IMG/VR virus record: IMGVR_UViG_3300035698_024300
Span: 1-48,480 of that record
From: a virus
Reading direction: 5' to 3' (one strand)
DNA: 48,480 bases
Notes under the pieces: model-generated
What the model was told of the DNA's origin: nothing
Databases searched by the model: none
Seen by the model: only the letters and a program-made list of their open reading frames with translations
Shown here: in pieces, positions 30,382 through 39,156 of the stretch
Position numbering within the stretch: position 1 is the first letter of the stretch
How the letters are laid out: each line of letters begins with the position of its first letter
Made by a program: the position numbers and the translations under genes

Positions 30382-33300
30382 TGGCACGTAGAAAGCGCAG
30401 AACCAAGTCAACTGGGACGGCAGCCGTGCTCGGACGTTTGTCAACCCAGGCGGTTGTACCTACAAGTACAAGCAGAAGAACGTCAACTCGGACGAGTTCG
30501 GCTTCGACCTCAGTTTCAAGGGTGGGAACCAAAAGGCCAGCTGTAACAGCTGTCTTTCCTCGGTCCAGTCCCAGGGGCACGTCGCCGCTTACTCTTCGAC
30601 AACTGCCTGTAACGAACAATCTGAATATTAGTGGGGTCGCCGACCTTCGTCGGTTAACTCGCACCATAAGATTGCCACAATTCAAACTTCAGCTTCCGCT
30701 GTTGAAGCGACCCCCTGCCGAGAAATACTCTGAGGATGTTCTAGATGTGTCTGAAACTCGTCTCGCAAACTCACAATTCGTTCCACTTGAACGTAATGGC
30801 ATTTCTGCATTTCGCCCTGAAATAATCCAAATAACAGACTTCCTGCCTGTATGGAAGGATAGGTCACAAGCACGTTACCTTAAGGATTTCTCACCTGCTG
30901 GCAAACTCATTGACACTCAATACAATGCACTGTGGCTCCGACGTGACACATTGGTCGGTCTTCTGGAAGGCATGTCCAAAGACAACAACCAAAGAACAGC
31001 GGAAATTTTGTCAGGGATTCGCAACCGATGGCAGAGCAATTTGGGACGAACTGACAGAACTATAGAGTGGTATGGTCAAATCCTTGATAAGGTTGAAGTG
31101 ATTAAAAAGCTGCTTGATCTCAAGGACATTCCTAGGTCGGACTTTGACAAGCACCTTCTCCCATTGGATGACTTTTTTGACCGCCGAATGCAGCTCTCAA
31201 AAGATAAGCTCGACGCCTTTTCTGATACCAAAATCATCCTTCAACTGCTTGCTGATTTCAAGGAAATTTCTGAAAACTACTCGGTCAACCTGCTTGACCT
31301 AGAAGACAGCGATCGAGTCAATGATTTTGACCCAGTTAGCATCGACACCACCTACACACTGAATGATGGGTTTTCATTCACGATTGACCAAATACGTTCA
31401 AGGAACTTAGCAGCGAATGCAGCTCAGCGTTCCTTTTTCAACACCTTCTTGAACTCGTTACCAAATGATCCTGATGATAGACTTCGTTTGCTGTTGACAA
31501 TAATCAGCAAAGAATACCGCATTTCTAGAAGTCTTGGTATCCCTAAAATTAAAAGAAAATTACAGGATGTCTTTGCAAGCGGAGATACAGGCTCACCTTT
31601 TGACAACATAATCGGCATTCCTGGAACTGATATATTTGAGCAGCCGCTCGGGGACAGATCACTATCTTCTTTGTTTGTACAACCCTTATCAGAAAACTCG
31701 GTCGTGCTTCCACTTGAGAAGAAATACGTTGATGCGAGTGACAGCAAAAAGACATTCATTCCTGGGAGTGGCTTTTTTGTCGACTCCGTGCTCCAGATCA
31801 CTGATGGCCGATTCAACACACAACCTTACGTGAATTTTGCTAACCAGGTTTCCAGCCGAATCAACGAAGCAAGCAATCTCATCTCTGAGATGTTCAGTCT
31901 CAATAAGCAAGGAACTTTAAACGCTGACCCGCTCGTGGACCTTGTTTATACTTCTTTCAGGGATGCCACTGTTGGCATGATTGATCTAAACAGCTTGAAT
32001 CGTGACCAGGCAGTAATCACTGCTATCTTTAAACTGGCTAACACAGACAACGAACTCAAAAGTAAGTTATTCCAATTCTGTATGCTTTCGGGCCTTGCAA
32101 GCACCTCACCTAACGATCAAAAGCCTGTGTTTCAGGAGCTTGCTCGTGAATTTGGGAATATCCGTTCCTTCCCTAATGTAAATGTTTCCAAGCGAAGGAA
32201 CCCAAGGCTGGGCGGCGGGATCCGTACTTTACGACCATACCTGCAACGCCTAGCGGCGGACATAGAAAATCGAGTTATTGCCCTGACAACTTCTGCTCCC
32301 AAGTTTAACCTTGGTCTAGTCCTAAGAGCCAGTCCAGATTATACCAGGTTCAGAGCAACCAAGTCTCCGAGAGACATCAACCTTTCAGCCCATGCGAGAC
32401 TTTCCGTTAACGCTTTGACCTTCAACCAAACTACTATCAACATCCCTCGTTACACCATCCGTAAAATTCTGATGAGCAACGTGGATCCGAAATCTGCAAC
32501 CTCAACAAATCTTATTAAACAATTTGTAGATATCGCAAATTCACTTACGCAAGCCGCAACTCACAACGGAGAATCCGTTCACCTCCTTGACGATCAATCG
32601 GGCCGCACTCGGTTCAACTTCCTTAGCACAAGTACCCAGCTTTTGATCATTTTTGAAATCCTTGCAAGCATGACATCCAAATACAGTTTTTCGAGCTTTG
32701 GTAGATCAAGAAGTATTTTTAGCACCTTCATCACAATCGATGCACAAAAAAGCGATTTCGTTGTTAAATCAATCAACGACGTCATTACGGTCCGACCTAT
32801 TCAATTTTCACCTGCGCTACTCAGACGTTCCACTACTCGTCTTCCACGTGCAGCGCTGACAACACTCGCATCCAAAAACTCAAAGACATCGACTGCATTT
32901 AGTAGGTTACTCACTCCGACTCTTACCAGGATTATGCGTTCAGGAGATTCCACAGCGAACACTAGTAAGACAGCCATGGCTGCGAGCACGCTTAGCTTCT
33001 TGACCGACAACAACAGTCGGACTTCAGGCAATACGAAAACGCTGGTTAATAGGAACCTAGGCTCAGCTTTCCTTGGGACCCGCCTTATTCAGAAATTGGG
33101 GCCTGCAAATATTGAAGCTCTGTCATTCTCACGTGACACAATCAACCTCAAAAACAACCTGAAGGCGACAAAAAACAAGGTGGTTACTGAGGATAAGATT
33201 ATTGAAAATATCCTCAATATCCTTTCAGTTGTTGAAGGTCGAATTCGAAGCGGAAAAAGGAGTATGGTAAACTTCTTCTCTCCAGAATTCCTAAATAACT

Positions 33301-34475
33301 TCCTTACAGAAAACTCGATTGAGGACTTGGCTATTGCTCGAAACCCATCTCAGGTCCGTACAGCCGCCTTCATCCAACGTGAAGCCAGGAATCGCTCTCG
33401 CAATTTTGCTGAAACTGATCAGGCAGCCCAAACAGGCCTGGGCCGTGCCTTGGGTTTGGGGCGTGCAGAGAATGCTCTTGTGGATGATGAAATCATATTT
33501 CCGTCAACCAGGAACGCACTAATTTCTTTGTTGTCTGAGCCCAAATATCTCTTGGGGTCAAATGCTGATCTTAGAACCAAGATTATTTCCGTTGGAATCC
33601 CATCTGGTTTTTCCCAGCAGCTAGCAGACCGAATTGAGCGCATGGACATAAACCAAAGAAGCTTCAAAGACAAACAGTTCGATGTCGTGGCAATTAAGCT
33701 TTACAAGCGTGACCAACGTTTTGAGGATATTATCTTTAAACCAAAGACATTCCTGTTCGACCTCAGCTTGTTTCAGGAAGAAAACCTAGAACTTACTCAG
33801 GCAAATAAAGGTGAGGCCTGGTCGAAGATTGTACAGCGAAACAAAATTCTTGACCTTGGCATTGTCTCAAACCCTAAGACTCGTTCCTGGAACAACATTG
33901 CTGACGATGATGGGTATGACTTTTTATCTCTTGGACAGAAGCGTGAACTCATAGAAAATCATACTGCTGATGGGCTGCTAGGCCTGTATATGAGATTGCT
34001 AACAGGCATGCGTATTGACGAAGCTACTTTTGCCAAGAACAAGATTGAACCTGGTACGACCTTTAGCGAAGAATTGAACAATCTTGTCTTTACCTATTTG
34101 CGAGACACCCTCAAAAAGAAGGTGCCTAATCAGCCAATTCCTGACTTGCTCGCCAACAACAACGTGGACGATGAAACAAAAGATGTTTTGAGGCTCTTGA
34201 CTTATGGTAACGCTGTATTTGAGCCCGAAGTTCTTCGCTCCAAAGTTACAAGCCCTAAAATGTTTGATCGAGTTTTTCATCTCGCATTCAATACAGAAGA
34301 TTTCGAAATTGATGAGGAAGAGACACTAGATTCAGAGAGCGGCAAACTCACATTCCAAAAATCCGTTGTTCAAGAACGCATTGTGAATCAAAACGGTATT
34401 CTGTACTTACGCCCAAAGACCAGAAACGAACTTGTATTTGAAGACTACTTTGTAGTCGTGGAGAACTCAATATAA
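30381..34475 (+). CDS. Large virion structural protein (1364 aa)
   Basis: An arginine/serine/threonine-rich N-terminus (residues 1-70) is followed by a long mixed domain with no repeats I recognise. Length, lack of enzyme motifs and position in the late operon suggest a tail, baseplate or internal virion protein. TAATG overlaps at both ends couple its translation to its neighbours. No tape-measure-like hydrophobic or periodic coiled structure is obvious. Confidence 0.78.
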   Translation: MARRKRRTKSTGTAAVLGRLSTQAVVPTSTSRRTSTRTSSASTSVSRVGTKRPAVTAVFPRSSPRGTSPLTLRQLPVTNNLNISGVADLRRLTRTIRLPQFKLQLPLLKRPPAEKYSEDVLDVSETRLANSQFVPLERNGISAFRPEIIQITDFLPVWKDRSQARYLKDFSPAGKLIDTQYNALWLRRDTLVGLLEGMSKDNNQRTAEILSGIRNRWQSNLGRTDRTIEWYGQILDKVEVIKKLLDLKDIPRSDFDKHLLPLDDFFDRRMQLSKDKLDAFSDTKIILQLLADFKEISENYSVNLLDLEDSDRVNDFDPVSIDTTYTLNDGFSFTIDQIRSRNLAANAAQRSFFNTFLNSLPNDPDDRLRLLLTIISKEYRISRSLGIPKIKRKLQDVFASGDTGSPFDNIIGIPGTDIFEQPLGDRSLSSLFVQPLSENSVVLPLEKKYVDASDSKKTFIPGSGFFVDSVLQITDGRFNTQPYVNFANQVSSRINEASNLISEMFSLNKQGTLNADPLVDLVYTSFRDATVGMIDLNSLNRDQAVITAIFKLANTDNELKSKLFQFCMLSGLASTSPNDQKPVFQELAREFGNIRSFPNVNVSKRRNPRLGGGIRTLRPYLQRLAADIENRVIALTTSAPKFNLGLVLRASPDYTRFRATKSPRDINLSAHARLSVNALTFNQTTINIPRYTIRKILMSNVDPKSATSTNLIKQFVDIANSLTQAATHNGESVHLLDDQSGRTRFNFLSTSTQLLIIFEILASMTSKYSFSSFGRSRSIFSTFITIDAQKSDFVVKSINDVITVRPIQFSPALLRRSTTRLPRAALTTLASKNSKTSTAFSRLLTPTLTRIMRSGDSTANTSKTAMAASTLSFLTDNNSRTSGNTKTLVNRNLGSAFLGTRLIQKLGPANIEALSFSRDTINLKNNLKATKNKVVTEDKIIENILNILSVVEGRIRSGKRSMVNFFSPEFLNNFLTENSIEDLAIARNPSQVRTAAFIQREARNRSRNFAETDQAAQTGLGRALGLGRAENALVDDEIIFPSTRNALISLLSEPKYLLGSNADLRTKIISVGIPSGFSQQLADRIERMDINQRSFKDKQFDVVAIKLYKRDQRFEDIIFKPKTFLFDLSLFQEENLELTQANKGEAWSKIVQRNKILDLGIVSNPKTRSWNNIADDDGYDFLSLGQKRELIENHTADGLLGLYMRLLTGMRIDEATFAKNKIEPGTTFSEELNNLVFTYLRDTLKKKVPNQPIPDLLANNNVDDETKDVLRLLTYGNAVFEPEVLRSKVTSPKMFDRVFHLAFNTEDFEIDEEETLDSESGKLTFQKSVVQERIVNQNGILYLRPKTRNELVFEDYFVVVENSI

Positions 34476-36283
34476 TGGCCCAGTCCCTTCCTTCAAAGCG
34501 TATCGCATACGTGGACGTTCCAGAGGTTAAAACCTTTGATGCGTCGTTTGTCTATGGCTTCTTTGAGGCTGATGAGAGAGTTAGCGATTCAGAACTTGAA
34601 TCACCAGAATTTATCCGCAACCGCTCAGCAGGAGGATTCGACAATTCCTTTATCGATTCAATTAATTTCCGACGTTTTACCCCGAGGTTTGTACGTTTTT
34701 CTTGGACTCCAACAGTTGACCAAAGCAGACTTGGAAGTATAGAAAACCCGACAATAAACAACGTGAGTATTCAGTCCAACTTGAAGAAGATCCACAATGA
34801 ACAAACTTTCGTTACAGATGAGTACACCAATGTCTATCTTCAGGATAACGGCGCCGACGAGAAAATGGACTTTTTCTTAAATCGTTTACTTCAGGAAGTA
34901 AGAGACCACCAGAATCCAAACGATGAAGAATCCCCAATTGACATTCTGCGATTTTTGAGAACCAAAACAAATCGCAGAATTGACACAAGGTTTTTAACCA
35001 ACACCTTCTTTACGATGTCGGAAAACGGATACACCTTCCTGGATAGTCGTGGTCGTGAGAAGGTGGTAGAGAGTTTAACCGATGAAATATCTCAAGTTCG
35101 AGTCAGAACCCAACTAAACAATAAGGTCGCTGCGACGCTGCTGAAAACTACGCAGGAGAACACAATCAATATTTTTGATGACGAAGCTAGTCAGCTACTA
35201 GAAAGTGCCAACCAAATACAGCAAGAGGCAACCTCCCAGAAGAACTCTACCATCTTAGATGGCCGTGATTACGACTTCGAAGTCCTGGAATTCCTTGACT
35301 ACCGTGAAGTAGACCCAAATGCTTTTGACCCAACCGTTCAGGTTATTGGTTATGTGGTTGATAAAATTGAATACCTGGCCGATGGTGGGTCCGTCGACCA
35401 CGACCCAATTATTGTTGAAAATCCAAGAGCAAATGCTGCTGTTGATCTTCGGGTGAGATATGGAACCACCTATGGCTACACTATCCGCACTATTGCGTTT
35501 GTGGAACTTCAAGTTGAAGACACGGACTCAAATTCAGTCGTTGCAATCAGCTTCCTCATTTCTTCTAAGCCAACTAAGAGGGTCTTGGTACGCACCGAAG
35601 AAAGTGTAGCCCCGCCCCCACCGTGTGACTTCAATGTAAATTGGTGTTATACCAGTCAGGCTGCCAGGCTTATGTGGAACTTTCCTGTAAATCCGCAAAG
35701 AGACATCAAGAAATTCCAGGTCTTTAGACGGTCTTCTATTCTAGAACCATTCCAACTAATTCGTGAGTTCGATTTCGATAACTCTGTTGTTAAATCGCCA
35801 GCCAGGGAATTCCCAGACCCACAGCTCATAATAAAACTTTCTTCGCCCCAGTCATATTACATCGATAAGGAGTTCGACAAGGATTCCAGGTACATATACG
35901 CAGTTGCGGCTGTTGATGCACACGGATTTACTTCTGGTTATAGCATACAATTTGAAGCATCCTTCAACAGGTACACAAACAAGATCGAGAAGAAGCTGAT
36001 CTCACTAACGGGTGCCCCGAAAGCTTACCCCAATGCCTTCCTTCAGGAGGATACATTCGTTGATTCAATTCGTGATTCAGGGCACAAGAAGGTCAAAGTT
36101 TACTTTAACCCAGAATATCTGAATGTCATTGACTCACAAAACAACGATCTCGGCCTACTTAAAACGGACCGTGGTGCTGATTACCGATTGCAGCTGATAA
36201 ACATCGATCTACAACAACAACAAGTTGTCAAAATTAAGTTACAAGACAAAAGAACAACTACAGAGAAGAATAATGAAGAGTAA
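34475..36283 (+). CDS. Virion structural protein (602 aa)
   Basis: Begins MAQSLPSKRIAYVDVPEVKTF. The C-terminal half has Ig/fibronectin-like strands (FNVNWCYTSQAARLMWNFP, IYAVAAVDAHGFTSGYS) resembling the 813-aa protein. Ends in a basic QQQQ/K/T-rich tail. It probably belongs to the same tail or baseplate assembly as the two upstream genes. Confidence 0.77.
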   Translation: MAQSLPSKRIAYVDVPEVKTFDASFVYGFFEADERVSDSELESPEFIRNRSAGGFDNSFIDSINFRRFTPRFVRFSWTPTVDQSRLGSIENPTINNVSIQSNLKKIHNEQTFVTDEYTNVYLQDNGADEKMDFFLNRLLQEVRDHQNPNDEESPIDILRFLRTKTNRRIDTRFLTNTFFTMSENGYTFLDSRGREKVVESLTDEISQVRVRTQLNNKVAATLLKTTQENTINIFDDEASQLLESANQIQQEATSQKNSTILDGRDYDFEVLEFLDYREVDPNAFDPTVQVIGYVVDKIEYLADGGSVDHDPIIVENPRANAAVDLRVRYGTTYGYTIRTIAFVELQVEDTDSNSVVAISFLISSKPTKRVLVRTEESVAPPPPCDFNVNWCYTSQAARLMWNFPVNPQRDIKKFQVFRRSSILEPFQLIREFDFDNSVVKSPAREFPDPQLIIKLSSPQSYYIDKEFDKDSRYIYAVAAVDAHGFTSGYSIQFEASFNRYTNKIEKKLISLTGAPKAYPNAFLQEDTFVDSIRDSGHKKVKVYFNPEYLNVIDSQNNDLGLLKTDRGADYRLQLINIDLQQQQVVKIKLQDKRTTTEKNNEE

Positions 36284-36347
36284 GAACAGTCAAAGAGTTC
36301 GGCACGCTTCCAGCCAAAGAATTTATTAACAGGCTTAGGGTAAGATA

Positions 36348-37061
36348 ATGGGATTTCTACAGAACGATACAAACAACATCATTTTAGACGCTGTTTTAAC
36401 AGACAAGGGCCGTGAGTTCTTGGCCAGAAACGATGGCAGTTTTTCTATCGTCAAATTCTCCCCTGGAGATGACGAGATAGATTATACGATCATTCAGAAA
36501 TTCGGCCGAACAGTCGGCAAAGAGAAGCTGGAAAAGAACACACCAATTTTTGAAGCATTGACCAACCAAGGCCTCGCCCAAAAATATAGAATGATCAGTG
36601 TGTCCAATCCGAGCTTGATCCGCCTGCCAACCCTGTCCCTGACAGGTGAAGGTGTTACTGCAACTACCAACGTCGTCTCTATTGGCAGCACTACCGTCAA
36701 ACGACGAAACCTCACCGTTGCTCAAGACATTCAGGATGAAAACTCCATTGACGTAGAGCTGAGAGACCAGGCTTTCATTGTGGAAATGAACAATCAGTTC
36801 CTACAGGTGCTCGGCTCCACTCCAGAAGATATCGATGGTCAGCAGAGAGCAACTTACTTGTTAACTCGTGATGCTGTTGAAACCGCTGTTGGCGGTTCAC
36901 GGCTCTCTTTCACTCTTGCAACCAAGGCGATAACAGAATCGCAGTTCCAAATTTACGGAGCAACATTCAACAAGAGCTTGATCAGCACCTTTGTTAAAAT
37001 CTCAGGTGTGCAGTCAGGCGCTGTATACGAATTTGAGACACAAATCTCAAAGAACACATGA
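36348..37061 (+). CDS. Virion structural protein, LTDKGREFLARNDGSF type (237 aa)
   Basis: Its N-terminus (MGFLQNDTNNIILDAVLTDK, then GREFLARNDGSFSIVKF) matches a family I recall in the tail or structural regions of many environmental phages. The rest is beta-rich with threonine/serine. The recognised conserved N-terminus is the sole basis for a structural role. A 65-base gap separates it from the upstream gene. Confidence 0.72.
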   Translation: MGFLQNDTNNIILDAVLTDKGREFLARNDGSFSIVKFSPGDDEIDYTIIQKFGRTVGKEKLEKNTPIFEALTNQGLAQKYRMISVSNPSLIRLPTLSLTGEGVTATTNVVSIGSTTVKRRNLTVAQDIQDENSIDVELRDQAFIVEMNNQFLQVLGSTPEDIDGQQRATYLLTRDAVETAVGGSRLSFTLATKAITESQFQIYGATFNKSLISTFVKISGVQSGAVYEFETQISKNT

Positions 37062-37074
37062 TCTAATACTTTTT

Positions 37075-37323
37075 ATGCAAAACACATCCATAGAAGAGTT
37101 CACTAAGAAATTTTGCGGTGCTACACATGTGCAACTAAATGTTAATCATATTAAGCCCTTTGCTTTAATCGTACATCGCAATAAGTTGAAATCAACACAC
37201 GAAGCGCAAAGCTGTGAGGCGCTTTGGGATATTAAAAATGGTAGAACATTGTGTGAACAATGTCACAGGGCAACTACAACGTATGGTCTGCCTTTAATTA
37301 ACCAACAGCAAATAAGCAAGTAG
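37075..37323 (+). pseudogene. Truncated HNH endonuclease remnant (82 aa)
   Basis: Its sequence (LNVNHIKPFALIVHRNKL, LWDIKNGRTLCEQCHRATTTYG) is closely related to the C-terminal half of the HNH protein at 41556. The N-terminal HTH/NUMOD part and the first CxxC pair are missing; only FCG remains. It lies between two structural genes. It is likely a decayed mobile endonuclease with no activity. Confidence 0.7.
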
Positions 37324-37333
37324 AAGGTATATT

Positions 37334-38509
37334 TTGGCTACATTCAAAGAATTCGCAGCAGAAGATGTGAAAACAAGCAGAAGCTTTTTGAACCAATTAG
37401 TGGACGTGATCAACACAGATATTTCTGCATCGAGCACACGAAGAAAATTTCAAGTTTTTGTGACTGGCGGTGTGGGACCTGGTGTAACGTCATCATTGTT
37501 CCAGACTGTATACGATCAAGACTTCACTCTCCAGACAGCAAACCCTGTTTTCGATATAACGATTGGACTTGCTAGCGGCTCAGAGGTTGTTCAGAATGCT
37601 AACCCGACGATTGATGCTAACGGCAAATATCTGTTTGGCTCTGACACTCTCATGATGCGTGAAAAGATGGATCTCTACCGCCAATTTGCCCAAAACCTTC
37701 TTGGGGATTCCGCCGCTGTTTTCACAGCTCGCTCAGGCTCTACCTCCTTCCAAATTAAGGAAGCTGGGTTCCTTTGCTTTAAGCGATTGTTCTCCCGTGA
37801 TCAGATGAAGCGTGAGACTTTTGCCTTGCGCTACTTCCCAACTGCTAGTCTGGATGGTTTCAAAAATGCCGATACCCCGACTATCAGTACCCCACCAGAG
37901 AGCGCTACAAAAATCCTTACAGATATCAACTCGTCTGTAAATAAGGAGTTCACTTTTGGCGGTCAGGTCTCTACGGTTGTCGATTCATCAAATACAGCTG
38001 TCCCTCTTGGGCTTTTGTTCATTGATAAAGGCATCTTTGTCATGGACCTTTCTAGGTCTATGGATCAGACAGTGGAAATCTCAGGAGCAATTGATGGCGT
38101 AACAGCTACAGGCACTGCCTTCCTTTCTGGTACATTCGATAAGCTGCTGCTTTCGGCATCGATTGATGATGTTGTTGATCATTTGGCATCCACCAGATTC
38201 CTCTCGGGAACCGTTGACCAGACAGCAATCACATTTCAGAACATCACAAACATCAATTCATCACTTTTCTTTGCTCGACTTGCTGCCGATGAATTCAACT
38301 ACTCAAGTAACCCTTCTTACGTAGATTCCGAAAATCGTATCGTTGTCATCGACGAAGGCCAAGAGGAAACCCAAAGAAGCTTTACATTTGTTTCAAGCAT
38401 CGGCATGTATGATGCTTTTGATAACTTATTGGCCGTCGCTAAGCTGAGTCGTCCCGTTCTAAAGGACGACGAAAGGGATATCACCTTCAAAGTAAGGCTG
38501 GACTACTAA
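37334..38509 (+). CDS. Virion structural protein (391 aa)
   Basis: Starts at TTG (ATFKEFAAEDVKTSR) with AGAAGG upstream. Beta-rich, ending IGMYDAFDNLLAVAKLSRPVLKDDE and then a strand ending KVRLDY. The C-terminus resembles the end of the 782-aa protein downstream. A hairpin terminator follows. Tail-associated or fibre-like role inferred from position and composition. Confidence 0.77.
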   Translation: MATFKEFAAEDVKTSRSFLNQLVDVINTDISASSTRRKFQVFVTGGVGPGVTSSLFQTVYDQDFTLQTANPVFDITIGLASGSEVVQNANPTIDANGKYLFGSDTLMMREKMDLYRQFAQNLLGDSAAVFTARSGSTSFQIKEAGFLCFKRLFSRDQMKRETFALRYFPTASLDGFKNADTPTISTPPESATKILTDINSSVNKEFTFGGQVSTVVDSSNTAVPLGLLFIDKGIFVMDLSRSMDQTVEISGAIDGVTATGTAFLSGTFDKLLLSASIDDVVDHLASTRFLSGTVDQTAITFQNITNINSSLFFARLAADEFNYSSNPSYVDSENRIVVIDEGQEETQRSFTFVSSIGMYDAFDNLLAVAKLSRPVLKDDERDITFKVRLDY

Positions 38510-38537
38510 CAGAAGCTAAGCTGTGCAGCCCCATGAG

Positions 38538-38573
38538 ACCTCGCTATGCTACTTAGTAGTTGGCGAGGTTTTG
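38538..38573 (+). terminator. Nested hairpin terminator
   Basis: ACCTCGC/GCGAGGT stem enclosing a CTAC-TTA-GTAG hairpin, followed by TTTTG. It ends the transcript reading through the structural genes at 38509. Confidence 0.72.
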
Positions 38574-38575
38574 TT

Positions 38576-38662
38576 ATGGCAAGAAGAATAACGTTTGGTG
38601 AAATTGAAAAGCGCTTTGCAGAGCAAGGCAGAGACGATATAGAGATTTGCAAACATGGATGA
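38576..38662 (+). pseudogene. Remnant of an endonuclease-like N-terminus (28 aa)
   Basis: Reads MARRITFGEIEKRFAEQGRD, then stops. The wording resembles the start of phage-borne homing-type endonucleases (ITFxEVxKxFxxxG), but the frame ends after 28 codons. It may be a relic of another insertion. Confidence 0.35.
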
Positions 38663-38771
38663 AAGGAAGTTGCCTCAAAGTGAGCACGCAAATGAGTTAG
38701 GTTGGTATAAAATCTATGATGCGGGGCAAGGGTTGTTCGTAAAAAACATAGGCTTATCAAAGTCAACGTAG
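38655..38771 (+). CDS. Very small ORF (38 aa), perhaps relic
   Basis: MDERKLPQSEHANELGWYKI and on to SKST, overlapping the end of the 28-aa remnant in another frame. It could be a frameshifted continuation of the same lost gene. Low support. Confidence 0.3.
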   Translation: MDERKLPQSEHANELGWYKIYDAGQGLFVKNIGLSKST

Positions 38772-38787
38772 TATCATACCTAATGTT

Positions 38788-39108
38788 ATGGTATCCATCA
38801 GAAGACGTTACGGGCAGCCAAAGCTGAAAAAGGTCAAGTGTGAGATGTGTGGCCTTGATGAACCAAGTGCTCTTGAGGAACACCACGTTATCCCCCGACA
38901 CGACCCAAGAAGCCACAACAATAATGGAAACCTCGCTGTAATTTGTGGTTCGTGCCACAACCTGGTTCATACGGGGGAAGCTATCATTCTCGGTGTTTAC
39001 AAAAGCACTGGCGGAAGAATCGTCATGTGGCATCGCAAGGGCGAAGAGGCTCCCCTAGCAGAGGAGTTTTGGCTGGTTAAGAACAATAGTGGTGTAAAGA
39101 CCAGGTGA
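38788..39108 (+). CDS. Small HNH endonuclease (106 aa)
   Basis: The HNH core is visible: CEMCGLDEPSALEEHHVIPR with the metal His, then CGSCHNLVH as the second Cys pair and C-terminal His. It lacks the NUMOD part of the larger HNH genes. Free-standing in the late operon between structural genes, probably mobile or a nicking endonuclease. Confidence 0.82.
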   Translation: MVSIRRRYGQPKLKKVKCEMCGLDEPSALEEHHVIPRHDPRSHNNNGNLAVICGSCHNLVHTGEAIILGVYKSTGGRIVMWHRKGEEAPLAEEFWLVKNNSGVKTR

Positions 39109-39156
39109 CATTTTGATACATAAAATGCATACTGTCTATTTACCTTTGGAAACTAA

